Source: Bradyrhizobium sp.
GTDB taxonomy: Bacteria; Pseudomonadota; Alphaproteobacteria; Rhizobiales; Xanthobacteraceae
Assembly (NCBI RefSeq): GCF_027307225.1
Contig: NZ_DAHUXJ010000145.1
Location: 1-53,342 of the forward strand
Reading direction: 5' to 3'
Length of the DNA stretch: 53,342 nt
The stretch's first letter is position 1; each line of letters starts with the position of its first letter. A program made the translations under genes and the position numbers. This document shows, piece by piece, positions 25,901 to 33,863 of this stretch. The notes under the pieces were generated by a model. It saw only the letters and a program-made list of their open reading frames with translations, had not been told where the DNA came from and searched no databases.

Positions 25901-27832
25901 ACCTCGGGCGACGTCGAGCGCTCGGTCCTGGCGGCGAGCGGCTCGTTCGGCTCGGCCATGACCGGCAAGACCGATGAAATCGTCTCCTACGTGGCGCAGC
26001 AGACCGAACGTCTGTCGCTGGTCATCGACGCGAAGCGCGGCTCCCTCGTCGAGGCCATCGGCACCAAGACGAGCCAGCTCACTTCCGAAGTCGACCGCGT
26101 CACGGCGGAGGCGCTGCGTTCGATCGAGACCCGCGCGCAAGGCTTCTCTCAGGCCATGCTCGGCAACAGCACCGAGGTGGCGCGCAATATCACCTCGGCC
26201 GGCGACCTCGCCACCAGCTCCGTCAATAAATCGATCAAGGACCTGGAAATGGCGTCGCGCAATGCGATCGACCAGTCGCGCCAGGTATCGGTCGCCGCCG
26301 TCACCGAAATGCAGGAGACCAGCAAGATCCTGCGCACCGACACCGTCGCTCTGTTCGAGCGGCTGCGCGAAGGCAACATCCTGCTCCAGGAAGTGCTGAC
26401 CGGCGCTCACGACAACCTCAACTCGCTGGAGCGCGCGCTCGTTACCCGCGTGGCCGATTTCGTCTCGGCCATGAACGACGTAACGACGCGCAACGGCGCA
26501 GCGACACAGGCACTTGAAGATCAGCTCAGCGTTTTCAATACCAAGACCACGAAAGCGCTGGAGGATCTGAACTCGTTGTCCGGCCAGTTCGACACTCACG
26601 GCAAGGCGCTGGTCGCGGCGGCCGCCGTCGTCGAGCAGAGCAACCGTTCGACCTCCACTTCCCTTGCCGAGCGCAAATCGGCGCTTGAATCGCTCGTCAC
26701 CACCATCGACCTGCGCACTACCGATCTCGATCAGCGGCTGTCGCGTTTCACGGGCCTGCTCGATGAATCGCTCGCTGCGGCCGAAGAGCGCGCCCGCGAT
26801 ATCGCGCGCGTGGTGGCGGAAACAGCCGGCGCCGGGTCGGCCGCGATCAGCCGGCAGTTCGAAGCCGTGCGCTCGGCGGCCGAGGAAGAACGTCGCCAGA
26901 CCGCGGACGCAATGGCCGATATCTATCGGCAGAGCACGGACGAAGCGGATGCGATGTTCAAGCAGTCCGCCGAGAAGTTCGGCAACATGGTCGTGAGCAT
27001 GAAGCAGATGGCCGCCGAGATGCAGCGCGAACTCGAGGCAACCCGCAACGAGCTGCGGCGCGGCGTGCTCGAAATGCCGCAGGAGGCTGCCGACTCGACC
27101 GCGCAGATGCGGAAAGTCATCGTCGACCAGATCGAGGCGCTGGCGGAGCTCAACCGCATCGTCGCCCATCACGGCCGGGGCCTCGACGTCGCGCCGACCA
27201 GCCGCCCAAGCTCTTTCCGCGAAGAAGAACCGATGCTGGCCGCCGTCGGCGGACGCGCAGAGCCGCCGCCTCCTTCGCCGCGGCCTGCGCCGCCGCGCGC
27301 CAGCGCATCCAATCTGCCGCCGCCGGATCTCGGCACGCCGGTCTCACGGCGCGCCGAGGCGCCGCCGGTCGCGCCTTCGGGATCGGATCAGGGACGTGAC
27401 GGATGGCTTTCGGATCTGCTCAGCCGCACCGACGGCAGCGCCGGCACTCCCCAGCCTCCGCGCAGCCGCGCCGCACAGCAAGGCGGCGCTGGCGGCAATC
27501 CGCTGGAGTCACTGTCGCTCGATATCGGCCGCCTGATGGACCGCAACCTCGCCGCCGAGATGTGGGATCGTTATCAGCGCGGCGAGAGCAAGGCGTTCTC
27601 GAAGCGGCTTTACACGCCAGCGGGCCAGAAGGCTTTCGATGAGGTCGCCCGCAAATATCGCGGCGAGCGCAACTTCAAGCAGACAGTGGACCGCTATATC
27701 GCCGAGTTCGAGCGTCTGCTCGACGAGGTCGCGCGCGAAGACCGCGGGCCGCAGGCGCTGCGCGCCCACCTCACCTCGGAGACGGGGCTCGTCTACACCC
27801 TGCTCGCGCATGCGGCGGGCCGATTAGGTTAA
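22910..27832 (+). CDS. Giant coiled-coil protein, GPR/RgsE-like (polar growth)
   Basis: A 1640-residue inner-membrane protein. Residues 1-100 are polar; two membrane helices lie near 103-125 and 138-162. From about 165 to 1480 it is continuous helix with 11-residue periodicity (GRATQLTQTIE then GRATQLTDTIA). Five 44-residue repeats beginning AREAQTTLVSAS occupy 801-1020. A Pro-rich linker (PPPPSPRPAPPRA) leads to a conserved globular end, SLDIGRLMDRNLAAEMWDRY to AHLTSETGLVYTLLAHA. Size, membrane anchor and apolipoprotein-like repeats match GROWTH POLE RING protein of Agrobacterium and RgsE of Sinorhizobium, which organise unipolar growth. Assignment rests on architecture, not alignment. A CtrA-like box lies upstream and a strong terminator downstream. 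Confidence 0.78.
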   Translation: MANTPKKVKDPTEVALSAIQEALNIDGPADDSRSSVRDNAAPEMTVTPPSDGPSFDARPINDRPTRNAIEESRVARRAANDDRETIGQLLQAIQKGRPAHTARTLAILASAVWVIAAIFLAISFWPSLRASMGSGAGGVLAMAGLLALFSAPILMILFMANLSWRGQHLQLIAQSLAQVAVRFSEPEGTASDSMVTVGQAIRREVAAMGDGIERAIARAGELETLVANEVAALERAYSDNEVRIRALLQDIAHQRDNLVGQAEQVRSAISGVQIDLRHDIALISDAIASRVDEVAKSITGALEERGAHITSALSNAGDNMILALGERGGDLLDRLEEASAETTRAVLDASERLTTSLNFKTGHVHDEFVELADRVHEMLNERLDRITGEFEQRSATIVDGISDRTEQVHDSLKTSSDSLLLELELRSGDLVSKIDESGNRLASKILSSSEKAGDALDVTANSLVAKVLGQTESAHDALALQLSAFDELVKNQGGELAERFARDSGTLGALITRHISEFDRTVKTFGGEIVEKMGQRTQDISDTLKTYVENFDTRLTSNGGQITASLDQRLQQFETTLHDRVNHLDTSLDGTIKSFDQSINGRLQSLEQTFDTRAQSVTATIEARLGTLTASLTDGTAQAVAAVDQRIASATDAIDGRATQLTQTIEGRATQLTDTIAARFQEIHQGIETRIGTVASDIGSRVSQFEDLLDSRIEAVAGRIESSGRHASESLMARAEELSGGIKSHVEDAERSITNLVVNTSETIQTGARAAQQSLLGVSSEVERALTAVGGSAANSIVTSAREAQTTLVSASSDAANQVKELAADMERLLSAATSSTTNAIVTGAREAQTTLVSASADAANQVKSLSADVERTLAAAGSATAASIVAGAREAQTTLVGASTEASDHVKTLATDVQRTLTAAGADTAASILSSAREAQSSLTATSADAATQIRAISTDLERALATVTTNTTDRITATAQTAQQALVTASNEASAKVKSTSGDVERSVLAASGSFGSAMTGKTDEIVSYVAQQTERLSLVIDAKRGSLVEAIGTKTSQLTSEVDRVTAEALRSIETRAQGFSQAMLGNSTEVARNITSAGDLATSSVNKSIKDLEMASRNAIDQSRQVSVAAVTEMQETSKILRTDTVALFERLREGNILLQEVLTGAHDNLNSLERALVTRVADFVSAMNDVTTRNGAATQALEDQLSVFNTKTTKALEDLNSLSGQFDTHGKALVAAAAVVEQSNRSTSTSLAERKSALESLVTTIDLRTTDLDQRLSRFTGLLDESLAAAEERARDIARVVAETAGAGSAAISRQFEAVRSAAEEERRQTADAMADIYRQSTDEADAMFKQSAEKFGNMVVSMKQMAAEMQRELEATRNELRRGVLEMPQEAADSTAQMRKVIVDQIEALAELNRIVAHHGRGLDVAPTSRPSSFREEEPMLAAVGGRAEPPPPSPRPAPPRASASNLPPPDLGTPVSRRAEAPPVAPSGSDQGRDGWLSDLLSRTDGSAGTPQPPRSRAAQQGGAGGNPLESLSLDIGRLMDRNLAAEMWDRYQRGESKAFSKRLYTPAGQKAFDEVARKYRGERNFKQTVDRYIAEFERLLDEVAREDRGPQALRAHLTSETGLVYTLLAHAAGRLG
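25310..25969 (+). repeat. Five in-frame 132-bp tandem repeats in GPR-like gene
   Basis: Units start at 25310, 25442, 25574, 25706 and 25838. Each encodes 44 residues, AREAQTTLV(S/G)AS, then an AxxxVKxLxxDVER segment. Units 1-3 are closest; 4 and 5 have diverged. 44 equals four hendecads, which suits an extended helical rod. Confidence 0.85.
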
Positions 27833-27896
27833 GCGAATGGCGAGTAGCGAGTAGCGAATAGAACAATTGCGCTGCTCCGCTTGCTGCGACGGAAAC

Positions 27897-27926
27897 AAAA
27901 CGGAGGCTCACGGCCTCCGTTTTTTG
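27897..27926 (+). terminator. Rho-independent terminator of GPR-like gene
   Basis: CGGAGGC and GCCTCCG pair around a 5-base loop and are followed by seven T. AAAA before the stem lets it also act on the opposite strand, where mlaD transcription arrives. Confidence 0.9.
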
Positions 27927-27943
27927 TTTGTGCCCTAACGCCG

Positions 27944-28205
27944 TCATGCCCCGCGCAGGCGGGGCATCCAGTACGCTGCGGCTTCTCGGGTAAGACGCCA
28001 ATATCTGGAATACTAGTGCTCCGATTCCGAAGTTCGTATCATATCGCGGCTCCTCGTTTACGAACTTCGGAATCAAAGGAGCACTAGCCAATTATATGAT
28101 TTTAGTGCGGTTTGGAATTTGAAGTTCCTATGACGAGGTTACAGCGAAACTGATAGGAACTTCAAATTCGCCGCACTAGATCGTCCGCATTCGCGGACGA
28201 TGACA
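27944..28205. repeat. Two-hairpin REP interrupted by a composite element
   Basis: GTCATGCCCCG...CGGGGCATCCAGTA (27944-27974) is a classic REP half. ATCGTCCGC...GCGGACGATGACAG (28180-28205) is its usual second half. From memory of Bradyrhizobium REPs the halves are normally joined through TCTGGAATACTGGATC; here the A+B element lies at that joint. Confidence 0.75.
28013..28179. repeat. Composite hairpin repeat A+B inside the REP
   Basis: Type A at 28013-28087, spacer CCAATTATATGATT, type B at 28102-28179. CTAG is at both outer ends; removing one copy plus the element restores AATACTAGATCGTCC, close to the uninterrupted REP. The B left tip reads TTAG instead of CTAG. Confidence 0.9.
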
Positions 28206-28243
28206 GCCGAGTTTGGTGGTGGCTATTCGCTATTCGCTATTCG

Positions 28244-29098
28244 CTACCGCCGCGGCGGCGTCGAGGCCTGGGCCGCCGCCGGCGAGGTCGAGCCGCTCGC
28301 GCCGAACAGAAGCCGCGTCGGGTTGCGGTCGAGATTGTTCACCGCGCGGCTGATATCGCCGAGCGTCCGCCGGCCGTCGGTCATCAGCGCGCCGGAACGC
28401 TTGTCGAAATCTTCCGCCAGTTCGCGGATCGATTGCACGGTCAGGAACAATTCGCCGCCATCCTTGCCGCCGGCGAGCCTGTTGAGCCCGACCATCAGAT
28501 TGTCCGCCTTGCCCATCACGCCGTCGACCTTGGCCATGACGTCGTCGATCTTCTGAGCGTTGCGCGACAGCGCCCCGGTGAAGGTCTCGAGGTTATGCAG
28601 CGAGTTCTTCACCGCTTCCTGGTTGTCGGCGACCACGCGATTGATGTTCTGAAGCGTGCCGCGGATCGCTTCGGTCACGTCCTGCAGCCCGTTCGGATCG
28701 GCGGTCAGCACCGGAACGCCGTCCGCGCCGAGCGGCACCGGCGGCGCGTTCTCGTCTCCGCCCTTGAGCGAGATGGCGGCCACGCCCGTCAGGCCCTGAA
28801 ATTCGAGCCCGACCAGGGTGTCCTTGCGGACCGGCGCGTTGTTTTCGACCATGGCCAGCGCCACGACACGGCGCGGATTATCGAGCTTCACCGAGACGAC
28901 TTCACCTACTCGAATACCATTGAAATTGACGCTGCCGCCGTTCCGCAGGCCCGCGGCCGGACCTTCAAAGATGATGCGCAACGGGCTGCGCAACTTGGTG
29001 GTGTGGAGGCTCTGGAACCACAGCACGAAGCCAAATGCGGCGGCGATCACGGCAAGCGTGAACGATCCGATCAGCACATAGTTCGCCCGCGTTTCCAT
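28244..29098 (-). CDS. mlaD: MCE-domain lipid-transport protein (MlaD)
   Basis: A 284-residue substrate-binding component of an Mla-type phospholipid transporter. One N-terminal membrane helix (YVLIGSFTLAVIAAAFGFVL) is followed by an MCE domain (FEGPAAGLRNGGSVNFNGIRVGEV, then GLTGVAAISLKGG) and a long periplasmic helical region ending in a low-complexity tail. MCE rings bind lipids between the two membranes. It follows mlaF by 66 bases on the same strand. No mlaA or mlaC is present here. Its stop codon is in a heptamer repeat array. Confidence 0.92.
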   Translation of the reverse strand: METRANYVLIGSFTLAVIAAAFGFVLWFQSLHTTKLRSPLRIIFEGPAAGLRNGGSVNFNGIRVGEVVSVKLDNPRRVVALAMVENNAPVRKDTLVGLEFQGLTGVAAISLKGGDENAPPVPLGADGVPVLTADPNGLQDVTEAIRGTLQNINRVVADNQEAVKNSLHNLETFTGALSRNAQKIDDVMAKVDGVMGKADNLMVGLNRLAGGKDGGELFLTVQSIRELAEDFDKRSGALMTDGRRTLGDISRAVNNLDRNPTRLLFGASGSTSPAAAQASTPPRR

Positions 29099-29164
29099 TA
29101 CCCAACTCCGAAACCGACCAAAATGAGCCTGAGAACCACAATAAGCAGCTAATGAATTCGTGGA

Positions 29165-29977
29165 CTATGCCATGACCGCGCGGGCGCGTTTGCCGTGGAA
29201 GTAGGCCCTCAACCAGGGATGCTGCGAGGCCTGCATGTCGGCCATCGATCCTGCGGCAATGACCTTACCGTTCCCTAAAACGGCAATCCGGTCACACGCC
29301 GTGTAAAGGCTGTCGAGATCGTGAGTTACCATGAAAACGGTCAGACCCAAAGTGCGCTGCAGGGTCCGGACCAACTCGTCAAAGTCGCCGGCCCCGATCG
29401 GATCGAGGCCCGAGGTCGGCTCGTCCAGGAACACGAGTTCCGGATCGAGCGCCAGCGCGCGCGCCAGCGCCACGCGCTTGATCATGCCGCCGGACAGTTC
29501 CGAAGGAAATCGATCGGCCACTTCGGGAAGCAATCCGACCATGCCGAGCTTGGCGATGGTGATCTCGTCGAGCAGGCGCTGGGTGACGTCGAGATATTCG
29601 CGCACCGGGAACTGGATGTTCTGCCGCACGGTCAACGAGGAAAACAGCGCCCCCTGCTGAAACAGGATGCCCCAGCGCCGCTCGACCGCGCGCCGCTCCG
29701 AGTTGCTGGCTGCGTCGAGATCGACGCCGAACACTTCAATACGCCCGGAAACCTTCGGCACGAGGCCGATGATGGTGCGCGTCAGGACCGACTTGCCGGC
29801 GCCGGATGGGCCGACAAAGCCCAGGATCTCGCCGCGTTTGACGTCAAGGTCGAGCCCGTCGAGCACCTTGGTCTTGCCGAATTGCACGGAAATATCGCGC
29901 ACCCGGATGATCGCATCCTGGGCTGGAATCTGGAGCGGGACTTGAGCCTGGGCTTGGGTCTGGCCGACCATCGTCAC
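29165..29977 (-). CDS. mlaF: Mla ABC transporter ATPase (MlaF)
   Basis: A 270-residue ABC ATPase. Walker A is GPSGAGKSV, the signature LSGGMIKRVALARALA, Walker B LVFLDEPTSGLD, and the H-loop histidine is in MVTHDLDSL. The LSGGM signature and GLDPIGAGDFDELV are typical of the MlaF group. Its first four bases overlap the end of mlaE (ATGA), so the two are translationally coupled. The pair energises retrograde or anterograde phospholipid movement with MlaD. Confidence 0.95.
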   Translation of the reverse strand: MTMVGQTQAQAQVPLQIPAQDAIIRVRDISVQFGKTKVLDGLDLDVKRGEILGFVGPSGAGKSVLTRTIIGLVPKVSGRIEVFGVDLDAASNSERRAVERRWGILFQQGALFSSLTVRQNIQFPVREYLDVTQRLLDEITIAKLGMVGLLPEVADRFPSELSGGMIKRVALARALALDPELVFLDEPTSGLDPIGAGDFDELVRTLQRTLGLTVFMVTHDLDSLYTACDRIAVLGNGKVIAAGSMADMQASQHPWLRAYFHGKRARAVMA

Positions 29978-31107
29978 ATCCCGATCGAGGCAAAGAAGAT
30001 CGCAAACACGCCGTCCATCACGATCACGAAGAAAATACCCTTCACGACCGACGCCGTCGTGTGCCGCCCGAGAGATTCCGCGCTGCCCTGCACCGCCAGC
30101 CCCTCGACACAGGCGACGATCCCGATCACCGCCGCCATGACCGGCGCCTTGATCAGGCCGACCGTGAAGTGATCGATCGAGATCGCATCGCGCAAACGCA
30201 GCAGAAAGGCCTCGGGATCAACCCCGCCATAAAGCCAGGCCACGAGTCCGCCGCCGTAAAGTGCGGCCATCGCGCCGAGAAAGGCCAGGATCGGCAGCGC
30301 CAGCACCAGCGCGAGCATTCGCGGCAGCACCAGAACCTCGATCGGATCGAAGCCCATGGTACGCAGCGCATCGATCTCCTCGCGCATCTTCATGGAACCG
30401 AGTTCGGCGGTGTAAGCGCTGCCCGAACGGCCCGCGACCATGATGGCGACCAGCAGCACGCCGATCTCGCGCAGCACCAGAACGCCGAGCATGTCGACCA
30501 CGAAGATATCGGCGCCGAATTTGCGGAAGTGAAAGATGCCCTGCTGGGAGATGATGCAGCCGATCAGGAAGGTGATCAGGACGACGATCGGCACCGCGCG
30601 CCAGCACACCTGCTCCAGGTGATGCACCGTGGAGGTCAGGCGGAAGGTCCGGGGATGCCTGAGAACCCGGCCGCTCGCGGCCAGGACCGCGCCCAGCATG
30701 TCGACGAGGCTGACGAGCGTACCGCCGACGCCGGCCATGGTGCGGCCGATCTGTTCGAGAATGCCCGAAATGGTCACATTGGTGAGATCGGCGGCCGGGC
30801 TCGCCTTCACGCGACGGACCTCCTCGACGAGGGTGGAATAGTCCGCCGACAGTCCGGCAATCCTGGCCTCAACGCCACCCTCGGTCAGGCTGCGGCGGAG
30901 CCGCTCGATCAGCCAGGCGCCGAACGTGTCGAGCTTGGAGACCTGCGACACGTCGATGAAGATGTTTGGCCGGCTACCGGTCAGCCGCTCGGCAGCCGAC
31001 ACGATTTGCTCGAGTTCGGGGGCAAAGCGTGCCGTCCACGGGCCGGCCGCGCACAGCGCCAGTCCGTTCCCTTTGGCGATTTGCTCCAATGTCGGGTCGC
31101 TGCTCAC
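29974..31107 (-). CDS. mlaE: Mla permease with fused STAS domain (MlaB-MlaE)
   Basis: A 377-residue permease. Residues 1-105 form a STAS-like domain (NIFIDVSQVSKLDTFGAWLI), equivalent to the separate MlaB subunit of E. coli. The rest is the MlaE permease with QQGIFHFRKFGADIFVVDML, LVLREIGVLLVAIMVAGRSG and ELGSMKMREEIDALRTMG. The GTG at 31107 is chosen because GGAG lies nine bases upstream and the STAS domain begins there; the frame upstream has no domain and would run through the promoter region. Confidence 0.9.
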   Translation of the reverse strand: MSSDPTLEQIAKGNGLALCAAGPWTARFAPELEQIVSAAERLTGSRPNIFIDVSQVSKLDTFGAWLIERLRRSLTEGGVEARIAGLSADYSTLVEEVRRVKASPAADLTNVTISGILEQIGRTMAGVGGTLVSLVDMLGAVLAASGRVLRHPRTFRLTSTVHHLEQVCWRAVPIVVLITFLIGCIISQQGIFHFRKFGADIFVVDMLGVLVLREIGVLLVAIMVAGRSGSAYTAELGSMKMREEIDALRTMGFDPIEVLVLPRMLALVLALPILAFLGAMAALYGGGLVAWLYGGVDPEAFLLRLRDAISIDHFTVGLIKAPVMAAVIGIVACVEGLAVQGSAESLGRHTTASVVKGIFFVIVMDGVFAIFFASIGM

Positions 31108-31232
31108 GATTCCAACTCCTTGAGCCTCATGTTCAGATGCTAGTTGAAGGGGAGAATCCGGATACGCCCTGATAATATGTCTACCATAGGGCGGGCGATC
31201 TGCGCGCGCCCAGAAAATGGCTAGATGTTGAA

Positions 31233-32228
31233 ATGACTTCGAGCAAAGCACCAATAGTTGAGGCGAGAATCGAACGCTGGCCGATCGAAGGCAGCTTCAC
31301 CATCAGCCGCGGCGCCAAGACCGAAGCGGTTGTCGTCGTGGCCGAAGTGCGTCACGGCGAGGTGACCGGCCGCGGCGAATGTGTACCCTATCCGCGTTAC
31401 AACGAGACGCCCGAGGCAACGCTTGCGTCAATCCTTGGCATGAAGGACGCCATCGGCGGTGGGCTCGATCGGCAGGCGCTGCAATCGGCGATGCCGCCGT
31501 CGGCCGCCCGCAACGCGCTAGACTGCGCCCTGCTCGACGTTGAGGCCAAGCAAAGCGGCCAGCGGATCTGGGACCGGCTTGGCCGAACCGCTCCTCTCCC
31601 TCGCGTGACGGCCTACACCATCTCGCTGGGCTCTCCGGAAACGATGGCGGCAGCCGCCGCCATGGCCGCGCACCGGCCGCTTCTCAAGATCAAGCTCGCC
31701 GGCGATGGCGACGAGGCGCGGATTGCCGCCGTGCGCAAGGCTGCGCCCGATTCCGAACTGATCGTCGACGCCAACGAGGCCTGGACGGAAGCCAACCTGG
31801 AACAAAACCTCGCCGCCTGCGCGCAAGCGGGCGTCACGCTGGTCGAGCAACCGCTGCCGGCCGGCCACGACGCGGCGCTGGGGCGGATCAAGCGGCCGAT
31901 CGCGGTATGCGCCGATGAGAGCGTGCATGACCGCGCCTCGCTCAACGGCCTTCGCGGACGCTACGATGCGGTCAACATCAAGCTCGACAAGACCGGCGGC
32001 TTGACCGAAGCCATCGCCATGGCAGACGCGGCCGCCGCGCAAGGTTTCGACATCATGATCGGCTGCATGGTGGCGACGTCGCTTGCGATAGCGCCCGCCA
32101 TGCTGATCGCGCAACAGGCCCGTTTTGTCGATCTCGACGGCCCGCTGCTCCTGTCGCGCGACCGCGACGGCGGCCTGCGCTACGACGACAGCACGGTCTA
32201 TCCGCCGGATGTCACCTTCTGGGGGTGA
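31233..32228 (+). CDS. dgcA: Dipeptide epimerase / N-acetyl-D-Glu racemase (enolase superfamily)
   Basis: A 331-residue muconate-lactonizing-subgroup enolase-superfamily enzyme. The catalytic lysine pair is LLKIKLAGD and KLDKTGG; metal ligands are in LIVDANEAW, LVEQPLPAG and VCADES. The family includes L-Ala-D/L-Glu epimerases (YcjG, YkfB), which recycle murein peptides, and the rhizobial racemase called DgcA. The ending VDLDGPLLL is typical. It diverges from mlaE and overlaps the end of the convergent MFS gene by 31 bases. Confidence 0.88.
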   Translation: MTSSKAPIVEARIERWPIEGSFTISRGAKTEAVVVVAEVRHGEVTGRGECVPYPRYNETPEATLASILGMKDAIGGGLDRQALQSAMPPSAARNALDCALLDVEAKQSGQRIWDRLGRTAPLPRVTAYTISLGSPETMAAAAAMAAHRPLLKIKLAGDGDEARIAAVRKAAPDSELIVDANEAWTEANLEQNLAACAQAGVTLVEQPLPAGHDAALGRIKRPIAVCADESVHDRASLNGLRGRYDAVNIKLDKTGGLTEAIAMADAAAAQGFDIMIGCMVATSLAIAPAMLIAQQARFVDLDGPLLLSRDRDGGLRYDDSTVYPPDVTFWG

Positions 32229-33394
32229 GCCGCGAGATATTTCCGCGCAGACCACATGATGACGGCGCCCGAAAGCGCCATCGCGGCCATCGCGTAATAG
32301 GCGCTCTCGCCGTAGCGCGCATAGATCATGCCTGAGACGATCGAGGCGCCGGAGGAGACGATGCCGCTGCAGGCGGCAAGATAGCCCTGCGCGCGCGTCA
32401 CCACCGGCATCGGCACATGACGCACCATCAGCCCCATGGTGCCGAGCTGCGTCAGCCCGAAGCTCAAGCCATGCGCAAGCTGGACAACGGCCAGAACCCC
32501 AACCGGCGGCGCTTGCGCCGTGATCAGCCAGCGCGCCAGGGCCGCAAGCCCGCCGATCGTCACGAGCGTCGAAGGTTGCAGCGTAAAACGCGGCGACAGC
32601 GCAAAGACCACGATTTCGGCCACGACCCCGATCGCCCAGAGCGCCGCAATCGTCAGGCCGTTGAGGCCGGCGAACTGCCAGGTGATGGCGCTGAAGACGT
32701 AGTAGGTCGAGTGGCTGCCTTGAATGAGCGCCGACGCAGCGATGATCGCCAGAAAGCCGGGGTCGCGCAGCAGCGCGCGTGAATTGTGTTGCACCGGAAT
32801 CTGCGTCTTGCGACCCTCCAGCGGCTGCAAACCGAGGCTGACCAAGGCGGCCAGCGCCGCGACGGCGGCGATGATCCAGATCAGGTGCTTCGCCGGGATC
32901 AGGTCGGCGAACCACCCGCAGCCGAGCGCGCCGGCGATGAACGCGGCCGAGCCCCATAACCGCACCGGTCCGTAGTCGAGGCCATGTTGCACGACGCCGC
33001 GCAAGGCATAGGCGTCCGTCAACGGCACCGTCGGCGTCCAGGCCGCCGCGGTCGCGGCGTAGACAAGGAACACCGCGAGCGGCCAATGCTGGGTGCTGAT
33101 CGCCACAAAACCAATCGTCGTGATGGCGGCGGTTGCGATCATGGCGCCACGCAGGGCGGCATGGCGTTCGGCAAGGCTCGTCACGACAGGCAGGACGGTA
33201 AAGCGCGTCAGGGCCGGAACCGCCGAGATGACGCCAATCCAGCCCGCATCGATCCCCACCGCCTTGAGCCACACCGGAAAGAACGGCAGATGGCAGCCGC
33301 CGAGCGCGAAGATCGCGGCGTAAAACATCGCCAGGCGCGCGGCAAACCGCCGGGACAGGCGCACAGTGCCCACTTTTCGAAGTTCGTACTCCAT
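32198..33394 (-). CDS. MFS transporter (MFS_1-like), repeat-derived start
   Basis: A 398-residue, 12-helix transporter of the MFS_1-like group (related to phenylpropionate permease HcaT and PPP family): FYAAIFALGGCHLPFFPVWL, LRGAMIATAAITTIGFVAI, GPVRLWGSAAFIAGALGCGW. The substrate is unknown; it may be linked to the adjacent dipeptide epimerase only by convergence. The ATG at 33394 lies in the loop of a type E hairpin behind GGGGGTG, and the first residues MEYELRKVGTV are repeat-encoded. A GTG at codon 11, just outside the repeat, is an alternative native start. Confidence 0.85.
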   Translation of the reverse strand: MEYELRKVGTVRLSRRFAARLAMFYAAIFALGGCHLPFFPVWLKAVGIDAGWIGVISAVPALTRFTVLPVVTSLAERHAALRGAMIATAAITTIGFVAISTQHWPLAVFLVYAATAAAWTPTVPLTDAYALRGVVQHGLDYGPVRLWGSAAFIAGALGCGWFADLIPAKHLIWIIAAVAALAALVSLGLQPLEGRKTQIPVQHNSRALLRDPGFLAIIAASALIQGSHSTYYVFSAITWQFAGLNGLTIAALWAIGVVAEIVVFALSPRFTLQPSTLVTIGGLAALARWLITAQAPPVGVLAVVQLAHGLSFGLTQLGTMGLMVRHVPMPVVTRAQGYLAACSGIVSSGASIVSGMIYARYGESAYYAMAAMALSGAVIMWSARKYLAAHPQKVTSGG

Positions 33395-33660
33395 CGCAGC
33401 ACCCCCTTTTACGAACTTCGAAAAGTCAAGGGCGCTGGCAAATTCATGATTCTAGTGGAGTGGATTTGACATTCGCTACCCACCTAGCCGCAAATTCGAA
33501 AAGCGAATGTCAAATCCCAAACTCCACTAGAAACATATATTTGCTAGTGGTCCCTTGATTCTAACATTCGCAAAAGCGCCTGCTGCAAAGGGATGCGAAT
33601 GCTAGAATCGGACCACTAGTGCCGCTTACTATTTGAAGTTCCTGAACGGATTCGCCGCTT
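33364..33660. repeat. Hairpin array E-F-C plus half B
   Basis: Type E 33364-33437 (arms CTTTTCGAAGTTCG and CGAACTTCGAAAAG), spacer GCAAATTCATGATT, type F 33452-33530, spacer AAACATATATTTG, type C 33544-33619. Then a decayed left B arm (CTAGTGCCGC..TATTTGAAGTTCCTGA). It is the longest array in the window. Type E overlaps the MFS start. Confidence 0.9.
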
Positions 33661-33782
33661 GCGGTGGGGATTTGTGGCGGGAGTGGCATCAATTCAATTG
33701 CGATTCGCGCGATATCGTGGTGATCGTTAGAGTTAAAGCGATGGTTTAAGTCGAATCACTGTCGCGCCCGGGATTGTTGCCT

Positions 33783-33832
33783 GAACATGATCTTTTCGGA
33801 AAACCGATTCCCAATTTTCCGGATCACGCTCG
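33783..33832. repeat. ATGATC-type interspersed palindrome
   Basis: AACATGATCTTTTCGGAAAA and TTTTCCGGATCACGCTC form an imperfect hairpin around CCGATTCCCA. From memory, palindromes of this kind are common in Rhizobiales intergenic DNA. It lies in the leader of the next gene and is unrelated to the CTAG family. Confidence 0.7.
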
Positions 33833-33863
33833 ACGCGCTACGACAGGCGCGGATGAGTTAGCC

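Larger units (their letters stand above)
27833..28250. repeat. Heptamer arrays (GCGAATA) flanking a nested repeat region
   Basis: Right after the GPR-like stop comes GCGAATGGCGAGTAGCGA then GTAGCGAATAG (27833-27861), and at 28223-28248 CTATTCGCTATTCGCTATT then CGCTACC, the inverse complement. The mlaD stop codon lies within the second array. Between them lie a terminator, a REP and a composite hairpin element. Confidence 0.75.

Noticed and set aside
25310..25969. 132-bp tandem repeats as an assembly error
   Set aside because: Units differ at many positions, mostly keeping the coding pattern, so they are genuine old duplications.
23288..27172. A 1294-residue open frame antisense to the GPR-like gene
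   Set aside because: It is the mirror of the hendecad repeats in GC-rich DNA, has no recognisable domain and no ribosome site, and overlaps a well supported gene completely.
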